Position numbers and translations under genes: made by a program
The notes under the pieces: model-generated
Told to the model about the DNA's origin: nothing
What the model saw: the letters and a program-made list of their open reading frames with translations, nothing else
Databases searched by the model: none
NCBI RefSeq assembly: GCF_041729705.1
Contig: NZ_CP103788.1
Location: forward strand, 248,001-312,000
Reading direction: 5' to 3'
Origin: Candidatus Phytoplasma solani
GTDB lineage: Bacteria > Bacillota_I > Bacilli_A > Acholeplasmatales > Acholeplasmataceae
Length of the DNA stretch: 64,000 nt
In this document: one piece after another, positions 28,311-36,965 of the stretch
How positions within the stretch are numbered: the stretch's first letter is position 1
Layout of the letters: each line of letters opens with the position of its first letter

Positions 28311-29437
28311 TGCCACCAAAAAAGTTTTTTGAAACAATAAGTTACATTTTCAGTTATAGTTTTAGTTGTTTTAACTAGGTCGTTTGCGGTTTTTGTAATT
28401 AAAGGTTGAATTGCGCCACTATAGGTGTTTTCTTGTGCTTTAATCATTAAATCTATTTTTCTTAATTCTTCTGTTTTTTGTACTAATAGATCTTTGTTTT
28501 TGTTTAGTTCTACTTTAGTTTCTTCATGGGCTTTTTGTTCGTCTTTTATTTGTTCTTTGAGTTTATTGATTTCATGACGGAGTTCGGCGTTTTCTTCTAT
28601 ATATTTACCAGAGGCGTTTTCTAAAGCCTTAATTGTTCCTTCTAGAGCTTGAATATGTAGACCTTGTTGTGCCCATTTATCGATTTGTTGTTCTAATTCC
28701 TCACTTAAACAGTTAATTTCATTAGCTTGTTCGTTGATGATTTGGTTTAGTTCGGTTATTTCTTGGTCTTTTTGGTAGATAGTTGCTTGATATTCTTTTT
28801 CTTTTTGTTGAAAATTAGTAATTAATTGATTGATTTCCTGTTGGAGTGCTTGTTTTTCTTGTTCAGATAAAGCTTGATTGGTGATTAATTCTTGATTTTT
28901 CGTTTCAATTAAGGATTTTTGTTCTTGGAGTTGGTTTTGGAGTTGTTCAGTCATTTGGTTTTGTTCGTTGATTTGATTGATTAATTCATTAATTTGTTTT
29001 TCTTTTTCGGTGTTGATGGTTTTTTCTTGGTGAAGATCAGTTTCTAATTGATTAATCTTTTGATCTTGGGTAAAGATTTCATTTTCTTTAGAACGGATTT
29101 TATCAGTTTGTTGATTGATTTCCTTTTGAAGTTCTTGTTTTTCTTGTTCGGTTAGTTTTTGATTATTTTCTAATTCTTCTTGTTTTTGAGTTAAATCATG
29201 TTCTAAATTAGCTTTTTGAGTTTCTAAAGTTAAACTATTAATTTTTTCTTGTTGGAGTTTAATTTCTAATAAGTTTTTGGCTTTGATGATTTCTTCAGGT
29301 GTTAGTTGTTGTGTTTCATTGTTTTTGATAGTTTCTTTTAATTCCTCGCCAAGTGTTGGTGTGTGTTGGAGTTGTTCTTGTTGCAATAAGGTAGGTTCAG
29401 TTGTTGATTCAACTGAACCATGATCAGGGATTGTCAA
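28304..29437 (-). CDS. Long coiled-coil protein (SMC-like PMU protein)
   Basis: 377 residues, almost entirely coiled coil of the type TEQEKQELQKEINQQTDKIR, rich in Gln, Glu and Lys. No signal peptide. The last ~60 residues become less coiled (ITKTANDLVKTTKTITENVT...FWWQQ). It starts inside the end of the 29424 membrane gene (14-base overlap), so the two are coupled. A relative on the plus strand, 33657-35513, shares the coil, including LEGTIKALENASG versus LEGAIAGLEGASG. Possibly a structural or surface-linked protein; function unknown. Confidence 0.72.
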   Translation of the reverse strand: MTIPDHGSVESTTEPTLLQQEQLQHTPTLGEELKETIKNNETQQLTPEEIIKAKNLLEIKLQQEKINSLTLETQKANLEHDLTQKQEELENNQKLTEQEKQELQKEINQQTDKIRSKENEIFTQDQKINQLETDLHQEKTINTEKEKQINELINQINEQNQMTEQLQNQLQEQKSLIETKNQELITNQALSEQEKQALQQEINQLITNFQQKEKEYQATIYQKDQEITELNQIINEQANEINCLSEELEQQIDKWAQQGLHIQALEGTIKALENASGKYIEENAELRHEINKLKEQIKDEQKAHEETKVELNKNKDLLVQKTEELRKIDLMIKAQENTYSGAIQPLITKTANDLVKTTKTITENVTYCFKKLFWWQQ

Positions 29438-30317
29438 GGTTACCAGTTATTCTTTCTTCTTGATTTGTATCTTCTTGAATTGGATTAACTATAGTTGATA
29501 ATTCATTGTTTGGTTGTTGTTGAATAGATGGTGCTTGGAAGATTGGTGTTGGGGGATTTTCCATTTTATGGGTTAATTGTTGAGGTGGATTTGGATTTTG
29601 AGTCTCTTCTTGATAAAATTGGTAAAGTTCGTAAGCAGTTAAAGCTAAAGAAACCCAAAATAAAACTTTACCACCAATTTTACATATTTTACTGCCAACA
29701 TTAGCTATTTTGGAAGTAGCTTTTTTTTGAATTGTTTTTTTAGTTCCTTTTCGAATAGCTTTTTTCGCGCCACCTTTTAACCAATTACCGATTTTACCAA
29801 TTCCCAAACAAATACCGATGACGCTTAAGGTAGTTGCTAGATAATAACCTAATTTATTTTGGGGTGAAGGAGTGTGATTGGGATCTTTATCGTTTCCTGT
29901 TATTTTATTATGGATATGTTTAATAAAATTGTAAATTGGTTGAGTGGCTTTATCGTATAACGATTTGGTTTTAGCTGCGGCGTCTCCTGTAAAAGCGTTG
30001 ATTTGGGTAAATATTTCAGGAAAGAATTTAAAAAGAACCCAATAAATACCACCTCCAATTAATAAGATAGGTAATAATACAATAATTGCTTTTCCTAATA
30101 TTTTAATTATTTTTACAAACCAATTATCTTGTTTTTGTTGAGTTTCTACAATTATTTTTGTAGGTTGTGGGGGGGTGGTTTTGGTAATTGGTTTTGTAGT
30201 TTTTTGGGTTGTTTTTTTAACTGTTTTTTTTGGTTTTTTGTTTTTTCGAGGGATAACTTTTTTAGAAGTTATCGCCTTTGGTTTGGTTTTTTTGGTTTTA
30301 ATTATTTTTTTTGACAT
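29424..30317 (-). CDS. Membrane protein with basic N-terminus and three hydrophobic segments
   Basis: 297 residues. Residues 1-55 are extremely Lys/Thr/Pro-rich (KTVKKTTQKTTKPITKTTPP). Hydrophobic helices lie at about 75-100 (AIIVLLPILLIGGGIYWVLF), 160-175 (YYLATTLSVIGICLGIG) and 215-235 (VLFWVSLALTAYELYQFY), with a Gly/Lys-rich segment between them. The tail is Pro/Gln/Asn-rich and shares a 14-base overlap with the coiled-coil gene. No family recognised. The layout suggests a membrane platform for the coiled-coil partner. Confidence 0.68.
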   Translation of the reverse strand: MSKKIIKTKKTKPKAITSKKVIPRKNKKPKKTVKKTTQKTTKPITKTTPPQPTKIIVETQQKQDNWFVKIIKILGKAIIVLLPILLIGGGIYWVLFKFFPEIFTQINAFTGDAAAKTKSLYDKATQPIYNFIKHIHNKITGNDKDPNHTPSPQNKLGYYLATTLSVIGICLGIGKIGNWLKGGAKKAIRKGTKKTIQKKATSKIANVGSKICKIGGKVLFWVSLALTAYELYQFYQEETQNPNPPQQLTHKMENPPTPIFQAPSIQQQPNNELSTIVNPIQEDTNQEERITGNLDNP

Positions 30318-30323
30318 ATGTTT

Positions 30324-30539
30324 TTACTCGCTTTCTTTATTTTGATTTATTAATTTATCTATTTTTTCATTAATTTTTTTAAAATTACTTTTTGTGTCTT
30401 GTCGGAATGTATCTATTTCTTTTTCAATAAGATTAATTTTTTGTTTTAAATTATGATTAATGAAATTACAGATTATGATTGTTGTTAAAGTAAAAATTAT
30501 TAAACAAATATAAGGTGAATATTTTTGAATAATTTCCAT
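30324..30539 (-). CDS. Small bitopic membrane protein with coiled-coil tail
   Basis: 71 residues: a membrane helix at about 9-28 (YICLIIFTLTTIIICNFI), then a short coiled coil (LKQKINLIEKEIDTFRQDTK). Six bases before the 29424 gene, ribosome site AAAGGAG. Probably part of the same operon. Confidence 0.65.
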   Translation of the reverse strand: MEIIQKYSPYICLIIFTLTTIIICNFINHNLKQKINLIEKEIDTFRQDTKSNFKKINEKIDKLINQNKESE

Positions 30540-30604
30540 TTTGTTTTCTCCTTTTTTGGTTTTTTTATTCGTTTTAATGGCCTTACCATTATTGTGTGTA
30601 AAAT

Positions 30605-30631
30605 AAAAAAGACTCTAATTTAGAGTCTTTT
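30605..30631 (-). terminator. Terminator
   Basis: Minus strand AAGACTCTAAATTAGAGTCTTTTTT, perfect stem with T6. It ends the 30655 gene. Confidence 0.88.
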
Positions 30632-30654
30632 AATGTTGGTAAAATTATTTTTGA

Positions 30655-31218
30655 TTATTGTTTTTGAGGTTTTGGATGATGTTTATCTTGGTAAAGGGAT
30701 AAAGTGTTACGGACAGGATTAAAGTGGAGGTGAAAATTAGTTAATTCAAAGTTAGAGTCGGAAACATGTGCGCTACCAAGGTAATAGTCCTTGTCGTCGT
30801 CTAAGAAGTGTTTAGGGCCTTTGTATTTAACGATTAAATAGTTACCACCTGGGCCTTCGTTGAGTTGTTTTTCTAAGTCGACATATACAAATAATTGACT
30901 ATCATTTGTTATGTCGAAACGAGAAAATTTAAATCCGTTTGCTGTGGTCGCATCATAAGTTAGCCCTTTGTTATTCCAACAGTTGAAAGAATAACGGTCT
31001 TTGATGTAGTTGGCGAGGTTTGAAGGTTCTTTTTGGGTTTCGAGGCGATTTTCGACCAGCTTTAATTCTTTTCTTAATCTTTCTTCTTTGGTTTGAAAAG
31101 TTTTAATTTTAGTTTTAATATCGATAATTTCTTGATTTTTATCTTTAATGGTTTGTTCGTATTTCTCAGGTGTTTGGTTTAAAGTGACTAATTCTTGTAC
31201 AAAATTTATTAATTGCAT
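30655..31218 (-). CDS. 'KGPK' family protein without membrane anchor
   Basis: 187 residues. The N-terminal ~70 form a coiled coil (EQTIKDKNQEIIDIKTKIKT); the rest is nearly identical to the C-terminal domain of 27517-28227 (RLETQKEPSNLA, then IVKYKGPKHFLDDDKDYYLG). The membrane anchor has been replaced. The start lies inside an older frame, MKLKYQNIKTLISELIVN, whose reading continues past 31218, so the gene is a junction product. Possibly expressed, possibly debris from a recombination between PMU copies. Confidence 0.6.
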   Translation of the reverse strand: MQLINFVQELVTLNQTPEKYEQTIKDKNQEIIDIKTKIKTFQTKEERLRKELKLVENRLETQKEPSNLANYIKDRYSFNCWNNKGLTYDATTANGFKFSRFDITNDSQLFVYVDLEKQLNEGPGGNYLIVKYKGPKHFLDDDKDYYLGSAHVSDSNFELTNFHLHFNPVRNTLSLYQDKHHPKPQKQ

Positions 31219-31605
31219 CTTGTTCGTTCTTTAGTGGAATATGTCTATAATTATTTTTATTGACAATTAATTCAGAAATTAACGTTTTTATATTTTGATA
31301 TTTTAATTTCATTATTTTTCTTTCTTTTTATTCTTTTATATTCATTTCCTTTTTATATAAGGCAATATATCATTGTTTTTGATTGAAGTAAAGGTAATAA
31401 GTTATTGTATTTTTTATAGGAAATTTTAATTTATTAAAAATATTTAATTATTATTTGTCAATGTGAAGTTTAAAATAACATATTTTATTTTAGTATCAAA
31501 AAAAGAATAAGACTTTTGTTTTTTTCTAATGTTTTTATTTATTTTCTTTATTTTCCTTTTTTAGATAAATTTATTTAAACGTAAACTCCTTTTATTTATT
31601 TATTT
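31219..31605. other. AT-rich gap with a broken gene start
   Basis: On the minus strand ATG at about 31311 opens MKLKYQNIKTLISELIVNKN and continues NYRHIPLKNEQDAINK before running out of frame into the 30655 gene. I suspect the N-terminus of a ParB-like or related DNA-binding PMU protein, weakly. The remaining ~280 bases show only AT-rich sequence and no clear gene. Confidence 0.4.
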
Positions 31606-32778
31606 TTAATTTGAGGCGATTTGGTAGAGGGAATTTAATTTAGATAAGATATTATCTTGATATTGTTTTTCGGTGTCTTTATATCGTTCTTCTAATGTTT
31701 TTTTGTAATCTACGGCGCTTGATAACATATCTTCATACTTTCTTTGGGAAGATTCTAATATTTTTATTTGAGAATTAAGATGTGAAATTTGTCCCACTAA
31801 TTCTATAGCCTCGTCTTGGAGTTTGGAGATTTCTTCTTGAATTTTAGTTAATTCATTATTTTTATAAATTGGTTTTCCTTGAGTTTGTAATTGTGATTTT
31901 TTTGTTTGTGCTTCTAATTTTAATTTATCTATTTCTTTGTTTTTAACTTCTAATTGTTGTTCTAATTGTTCTTTTTGAGATTTTAATGATTGATATTGGG
32001 ATTTTATTGAGTTAATTTTATTGTGGTGTTCGTTGATTATATTTAGATATTCATTAATTACGGATTGATCTTGTTTTAAATAACCCAACGATGATTTCCA
32101 ACTATTTTTTATTTCTTCACAACATTTTTTTTCTTCTTCGGTAAGATTAGAAGGTAATAAGCTTTTATCATTTTTTGTTGAATAAACATAAGATTTGATT
32201 TTTTGAAAATTTTCTGAATTAGTTTTAAATTTAGGTTTAATTTCATCAATATTATTTTTTAGTTTATTTAATTTTGTTTCAATTTCTAATAAATTATTTT
32301 TTATTCTATTTTTAGAATTATCTATGAGTTGTTTTCTCATATTTTGTTTAATATTAAACAAATAACCTTTCCGTTGGTATTTTTGGTAACTTTCAATTTC
32401 GTTTTCAATTTGAGATATAATCCAATTAAAATCTTTTTTTACAATTTCATTTATTTCTTTTAAATCATGAATTTCATCTTGTTTCACTGTTTTTTTAAAA
32501 TATTGAGAAGAATTAATAAGTTTGGGTTCTAGTTCTTTTTTTAATAAAACTAACTGATTTTGAAAATCTTTAATTTTTTTATCTGTTAAATTTATTTCAT
32601 TTTGAACATTTTTATCGAAATTTTCAAGTTCATCTGATTTAGGTTCTTGTTCTCCTTGTTGTTCTTGTTTTAAAGAATTGTTGGATTTATAATAAAAACC
32701 AATACCAATAATAACTGCTATAATAATGATTATAATTTCTAAATTTTTTTGAAAAAAATTATTATTATTATTATTCAT
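31606..32778 (-). CDS. Membrane-anchored coiled-coil protein
   Basis: Start set at ATG 32778 (AGAAAGGGA about 9 bases upstream), giving 390 residues; an upstream in-frame ATG at 32817 lacks a good site. After a run of six Asn codons (AAT repeats), a membrane helix (NLEIIIIIIAVIIGIGFYYK) anchors a long coiled-coil domain. The segments NDKSLLPSNLTEEEKK, EEIKNSWKSSLG and the C-terminus YQDNILSKLNSLYQIAS recur in the protein at 48907, and LVGQISHLNSQIKILESSQ resembles the block shared by 47164 and 48907. Part of a mosaic family; function unknown. Confidence 0.7.
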   Translation of the reverse strand: MNNNNNNFFQKNLEIIIIIIAVIIGIGFYYKSNNSLKQEQQGEQEPKSDELENFDKNVQNEINLTDKKIKDFQNQLVLLKKELEPKLINSSQYFKKTVKQDEIHDLKEINEIVKKDFNWIISQIENEIESYQKYQRKGYLFNIKQNMRKQLIDNSKNRIKNNLLEIETKLNKLKNNIDEIKPKFKTNSENFQKIKSYVYSTKNDKSLLPSNLTEEEKKCCEEIKNSWKSSLGYLKQDQSVINEYLNIINEHHNKINSIKSQYQSLKSQKEQLEQQLEVKNKEIDKLKLEAQTKKSQLQTQGKPIYKNNELTKIQEEISKLQDEAIELVGQISHLNSQIKILESSQRKYEDMLSSAVDYKKTLEERYKDTEKQYQDNILSKLNSLYQIASN

Positions 32779-32886
32779 AAATTTCATTCCCTTTCTGATA
32801 ATAGTGATTATTATCAAATATTAAAATATGAATATATCACTATTATACATTTTTATGAATTAAATTGTTTAAAAAAAGTTTTATTT

Positions 32887-32969
32887 ATTAGGGATCATAA
32901 CAATTTCAGGGATTTTACCACGACGTTTGTCTTTAAGACGTTGTTGAGCGCGAGCGTAATTAGGGTTTT
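32887..32969 (-). pseudogene. C-terminal remnant of a coiled-coil gene (3' flank of intron copy B)
   Basis: Just downstream of the intron 3' end, the minus strand encodes NPNYARAQQRLKDKRRGK and IPEIVMIPNK, then TAA. The first part resembles the end of the 47164-48777 protein (SPNYNRAQQRLKEKQ). The intron therefore entered a gene of that family, of which only this tail remains. Confidence 0.65.
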
Positions 32970-33771
32970 ATACGGATAGATTAATTGCGTCTTATTCAGC
33001 GATTTGCGTTTGCTGTTTTATTTACAATCAGCCCCCGTCCAAACCGTACGAGCAAGTTTCCAAGCATACGGCTTTCCATAATTTACTCTCTTTCGAGAAC
33101 TAATTTTGCCTTACGGCTGATTAGCTATTTATTCTTTTTTGTTCTTTTACTTTTGTTATTTAATCTGATATCATGCATTTGTTGGTTCGTAATATTTCTA
33201 TGACAATCTATGCATAACACTTTTGTACTCTTATTCATCACGCTTTTGCGGTTTTCATTGCGAACCGTACCAATGTGATGGATTTGAAGTTGGGTTGTTT
33301 TGCCGCATTTCTCACATATTTCCGCTTTAAGGCGGTCTGTTAGATTCGTACGACCTTGGAATAGATAAGGATTGATGATGATATCGGGATTTTTCTTACA
33401 ACTACGCATTTTCTTAATCTTATCCCAAGGGTAAACAATCCATGACTCATATCTGGTTTTCCCTTTGTTTAAATAAGGAATTGACCAAGTTGTGCTACGA
33501 TTAAACTTTTTTCGCACTTTGGCAATTGCCGTTTTGTGTTTCCTTGCCAAAGTTTTCAAACAACTATACTCAGCTAGATAGGTTAGATGGGTTAATGCAT
33601 TTAGATTGTTAGCTAAACAAAAGTATTGGATGATTCCACGTACGATTGTCTTATAAGTGCGTATTATTTCTAATTCGTCCCTATTTGCTAATGTTTCATC
33701 ATGCTTAACCTTTCCTCTTCTTAACCAATTGTATTCATATCCATATTCCTTGGCTTTTGCTTTGGGAACTT
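32970..33771 (-). mobile_element. Group II intron copy B, 3' fragment
   Basis: Nearly identical on the minus strand to 1-804: end of the maturase gene, domain V (33041-33074) and domain VI, ending CCGTAT at 32970. The domain VI hairpin differs in sequence (CAGC/GCTG instead of CAATGG/CCATTG) but still pairs, so the structure is conserved. Upstream of 33771 the sequence abuts the coiled-coil gene on the other strand. The 5' part of the intron is missing, so it cannot splice on its own. Confidence 0.85.
33125..33771 (-). pseudogene. Group II intron maturase C-terminal fragment
   Basis: Same protein as at 3-650: maturase X-domain part and HNH motif (CEKCGK, IHHIG, CIDCHRNIT), ending KSKRTKKNK here instead of KIKEQKRINS because of a single-base difference near the stop. 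The reverse transcriptase domain is missing; upstream the frame runs into the antisense of the coiled-coil gene. Not functional as a retroelement, although the HNH domain itself looks intact. Confidence 0.8.
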
Positions 33772-35513
33772 GGATTGAATTAAATAACGCAATTAAACAA
33801 GAACAAGAAACATTAAAACAAAAAGAAAATCAATTGAAAGAACAAAAAAACCTATCAGATGAAGAAAAACAAAAATTAACTCAAGAAATTCAAGGTATTC
33901 AAACTAATTTAACTTCTAAAAATGAAGAATTAAAGAATGTAAATCAAAAATTAGAACAAGAAAAAACAACCCAAAAGGAGTTAAACAAAGTTATTAAAGA
34001 ACAAGAAGAAAAATTAACACAAACTCAAAAATCCAGTGAAGAAAAAGAGAAACAATTAACTCAAGAAATTAAAGATATTAAAACTAATTTAGCTAATCAA
34101 GTTAAAAATACCGAAAACAAACACAAAGAAATCGAACAATTACAAACTCAAAAATCACAATTAGAAAACCAATTATCTTCAAATAAACAAGACTTAGAAA
34201 AACTCCAACAACAAATTAACCAAAAAGAAGAAGAATTACAAAAAAAAGAACAACAATTAAACGAGCAAATTAATTTATCAAACGAAGAAAAACAGCAACT
34301 AAATTCAGAAATCAATAACTTAAAAACTGATATCAACCAAGAAAAGGTTAATTTCGAAGCTCAACTAGCACTCAAAGAAGAAGAAATAGCCCAATTAAAA
34401 CAAAATGAAGATAACCTTAAACAACAACTAAGCCAAAAACAAAATGAAACAACAAGTCTAAGAGAACAACACGTAAAAACTTTGGAAGAAATTCAAAAAC
34501 AAATAGATAATCACAAAAAAATGGTTTTGGAATTTGAAAAAGAAACCAAAAACCTAAAAGAACAAATTGCAAAAAACAACGAAAATGCAAATAAACTACA
34601 ACAAGAATTAAACAACAAAGAAACTCACATCAAAGTCTTTAAAAACGAAATCCAACAACTAGAAATTAAAGAACAAGGATTTAGAAATGAAATAGATACT
34701 TTAAAATTGGAAAACAAAAACCTAAAAGAAAAATATACTAACGATTTAAACAAAATTCAAGAACAACTAAACACATCTAAAATCGAAAACGAACAACTAG
34801 AAAAAGAAATCAAAGAAATTCAAGGTGAATTGGTTAAAAACGGTAATGAAAACAAATCATTAGTTAATCAATTAAACAATAAACAAACTCAAATCAAAGA
34901 CTTAAAAAGTAAAATCAACACTCTAGAAGCCAACGAAACCCAACTCCAAGAAATAATCAAACAAAAAGATGAAGAAATAGCCCAACTACAACAAACCATC
35001 CAAGAACAAGCAGAACAAATTATGAAACTAACTGCTGAAATTGAAACCAACATGGAAACCTTCAAACAACAAGCAATCAAAATCCAACAACTAGAAGGAG
35101 CAATTGCAGGACTTGAAGGTGCTAGCGGTTCATTAAGATTCGAAAACAAAGAATTAAGACATGAAATTGAAAAACTAAAAGCACAATTGAAAGCCGAACA
35201 AGACGCACACACAACAACGAAAGAAACATTAGAAGAACAAATCCGTGAATTAGAAGCTGATAAGCTAAAATTAACCAACAACTCCCAACAACTAGAAACC
35301 AAACAAAGCGCTTGGCAAGAAGGAGTAGAAAGAACAGGAGCAGTTATTTCAACAACAGTTGCAGTTAAATCAGGGGCTGTTTTTGGTGCCTCAGTTGGTT
35401 CTGTTTTAGGCCCTGTTGGAACTGTTGTTGGTGGACTTGCTGGTGCAGCTTTAGGTGGTGCAACAGCTGTTGCATCAAAATGGTCTACATTCTCTAAATG
35501 GTTTGGGTGGTAA
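33657..35513 (+). CDS. Long coiled-coil protein with Gly/Ala-rich C-terminal segment (5' end replaced)
   Basis: The first ~40 residues are antisense of the intron; the real gene begins at about 33776 (WIELNNAIKQEQETLKQKEN onward). It is then continuous coiled coil for ~500 residues, with repeats of NEEKQQLNSEINNLK type. Near the end a Gly/Ala/Val-rich hydrophobic segment (FGASVGSVLGPVGTVVGGLA) suggests membrane insertion, as in glycine-zipper proteins, followed by WSTFSKWFGW. It is related to 28304-29437. Its original start and promoter were lost to the intron fragment, so expression is doubtful. Confidence 0.65.
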   Translation: MRIISNSSLFANVSSCLTFPLLNQLYSYPYSLAFALGTWIELNNAIKQEQETLKQKENQLKEQKNLSDEEKQKLTQEIQGIQTNLTSKNEELKNVNQKLEQEKTTQKELNKVIKEQEEKLTQTQKSSEEKEKQLTQEIKDIKTNLANQVKNTENKHKEIEQLQTQKSQLENQLSSNKQDLEKLQQQINQKEEELQKKEQQLNEQINLSNEEKQQLNSEINNLKTDINQEKVNFEAQLALKEEEIAQLKQNEDNLKQQLSQKQNETTSLREQHVKTLEEIQKQIDNHKKMVLEFEKETKNLKEQIAKNNENANKLQQELNNKETHIKVFKNEIQQLEIKEQGFRNEIDTLKLENKNLKEKYTNDLNKIQEQLNTSKIENEQLEKEIKEIQGELVKNGNENKSLVNQLNNKQTQIKDLKSKINTLEANETQLQEIIKQKDEEIAQLQQTIQEQAEQIMKLTAEIETNMETFKQQAIKIQQLEGAIAGLEGASGSLRFENKELRHEIEKLKAQLKAEQDAHTTTKETLEEQIRELEADKLKLTNNSQQLETKQSAWQEGVERTGAVISTTVAVKSGAVFGASVGSVLGPVGTVVGGLAGAALGGATAVASKWSTFSKWFGW

Positions 35514-35559
35514 CAATAATGCATATTTTTTTGCATTATTGTTATATTTGTGTTAAAAT
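35514..35559 (+). promoter_or_regulatory. Combined terminator hairpin and promoter
   Basis: AACAATAATGCA/TGCATTATTGTT hairpin right after the stop of the coiled-coil gene. Its right arm contains TTGCAT (35531-35536), then 17 bases, then TAAAAT (35554-35559). Same element as on the minus strand at 28264-28310, and again followed by a KGPK-family gene. Confidence 0.75.
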
Positions 35560-35600
35560 GATAATAAGTTAAAATAATAAAAAAAGGAATCAAGATTAGA

Positions 35601-36446
35601 ATGGAGTTATTTAAGATATTAACTATTATAGGTATTTTGGGTATTATTTTTGGATTAATCCCCTTATGGATTTGGTTTATTCAAAAACGAGAAAATACAA
35701 ATAGGATTAAAAAAGTCAATATAAAGACAGCTTTGATTGTTTATTATGTCATGATGTCTATTATAGTTCTTGCTTTTGGAGTGTTTTTGTTTTTAGATAT
35801 AAAATATGATATCACCAAAACAAAACCAAAAATTTACCCTATCCCCAACACCAAAATAGAAACAAAAAAAGAATATTTTTATGGCGAAAGCATACACACA
35901 CCCTTAGGAGAATACAATCCCAAAGAATATCCATTAGATGAAGAACCATATCTTGGTAGTGATGGTAAAACTTGGTATTTATATAAAAACTCAAAAGATA
36001 CAATCAAAGGTGAGCACAAAATCGAAAGAACTTACACCTTCTACGGATTAAACGGCCTTGGACGCGGAAACCACTACTCACACGAACCAACCGACCTCGC
36101 GCCATTCGTCCAAAATCCATTCGACAATTGGTATGATGGAAATATAACAGTAGATAAGTTTGTTCGTTTCCACACAAAACGCCATCATAACGATTCACAA
36201 TTTGATAATCATATGCTTGTAGATCCATCAAATCACTACATAGAACTTAACTACAAAGGCCCTAAATGGTTACTCGAAGAAGACAAAGACTTTTTCATGG
36301 ATGAAGTAAACTGCATTTCAAACAAAAGAGATGAAAATAATATCAACTTCATCAACAAAACCTACTACCTCCACTTCAACCCCAAACAAGGTTATATAAC
36401 CCTATACACCCAAAAACATAACACAAAGAATGAAGAAAATAAATAA
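35601..36446 (+). CDS. Membrane protein, 'KGPK' family
   Basis: 281 residues with two membrane helices (ILTIIGILGIIFGLIPLWIW at ~5-25; YYVMMSIIVLAFGVFLFLDI at ~48-68), then a domain with YTFYGLNGLGRG and LNYKGPKWLLEEDKDFF and a C-terminal YLHFNPKQGYITLYTQKHN. These landmarks match 27517-28227 (TFDGLNGIGYY, YKGPKHFLDDDKDYY, LHFNPVRNTLSLYQDKH) in the same order, so it is a distant paralogue in the same module position. Ribosome site AAAAGGAAT. Function unknown. Confidence 0.72.
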   Translation: MELFKILTIIGILGIIFGLIPLWIWFIQKRENTNRIKKVNIKTALIVYYVMMSIIVLAFGVFLFLDIKYDITKTKPKIYPIPNTKIETKKEYFYGESIHTPLGEYNPKEYPLDEEPYLGSDGKTWYLYKNSKDTIKGEHKIERTYTFYGLNGLGRGNHYSHEPTDLAPFVQNPFDNWYDGNITVDKFVRFHTKRHHNDSQFDNHMLVDPSNHYIELNYKGPKWLLEEDKDFFMDEVNCISNKRDENNINFINKTYYLHFNPKQGYITLYTQKHNTKNEENK

Positions 36447-36465
36447 AAAAAGAAAAGAGAAAAAA

Positions 36466-36843
36466 ATGTTAATTTTTAGATTAAAAAAACAATTATTTTT
36501 ATTACCAATAGTTTTATTTAGTTTTTTAGGAATATTTTTAATCACTAATAATCAAGTTATGGCGATGGAAAATGAAAAACATTATATAAAAAATAAAAAA
36601 AAATCAACAGATATAAAAAATGAATTATTTAATCTTTTAAAAAATAAAAAAGAATTAGAAGATAAAATTCATGATTTTAGAAACAAAAAACAAGTAAATT
36701 GTTATGAAAGAGATATAGCTTTAAAATTAGAAATAGAACATAATGAACTTAATTCAAAAATATCAGAAATTTACAAAAAAATATCAAAAATGTCAAAAGT
36801 AACCTTCAATTTAAAACCATTAATTAAAATTATAGAAGATTAA
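36466..36843 (+). CDS. Candidate secreted effector with SVM-type signal peptide
   Basis: Start set at ATG 36466, since known phytoplasma effectors begin right at the signal; an upstream ATG at 36430 overlaps the previous gene. The signal FLLPIVLFSFLGIFLITNNQ followed by VMAM is the conserved 'sequence-variable mosaic' (SVM) signal of phytoplasma secreted proteins, cleaved after VMA. The mature ~90 residues are Lys/Glu/Ile-rich and helical (ELFNLLKNKKELEDKIHDFR). The two-helix look recalls phyllogens, but I cannot assign it. The protein would be secreted by Sec into plant cells. Confidence 0.75.
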   Translation: MLIFRLKKQLFLLPIVLFSFLGIFLITNNQVMAMENEKHYIKNKKKSTDIKNELFNLLKNKKELEDKIHDFRNKKQVNCYERDIALKLEIEHNELNSKISEIYKKISKMSKVTFNLKPLIKIIED

Positions 36844-36965
36844 TTGTAAATAATTTTATTAATATAAAAAAATACATTATTAATTTAGCAGAGGTTTTTT
36901 CTAGGGGGTTTTTATTTTTATAACAAAAAAACCATAACACAAAAAAATAAATAAACTTCTTTAAA

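Noticed and set aside
33657-33775. N-terminus of the coiled-coil protein as a signal peptide (LFANVSSCLTFPLLNQLYS)
   Set aside because: This stretch is the antisense of the group II intron and matches the complement of 1-115; it is not a native start.
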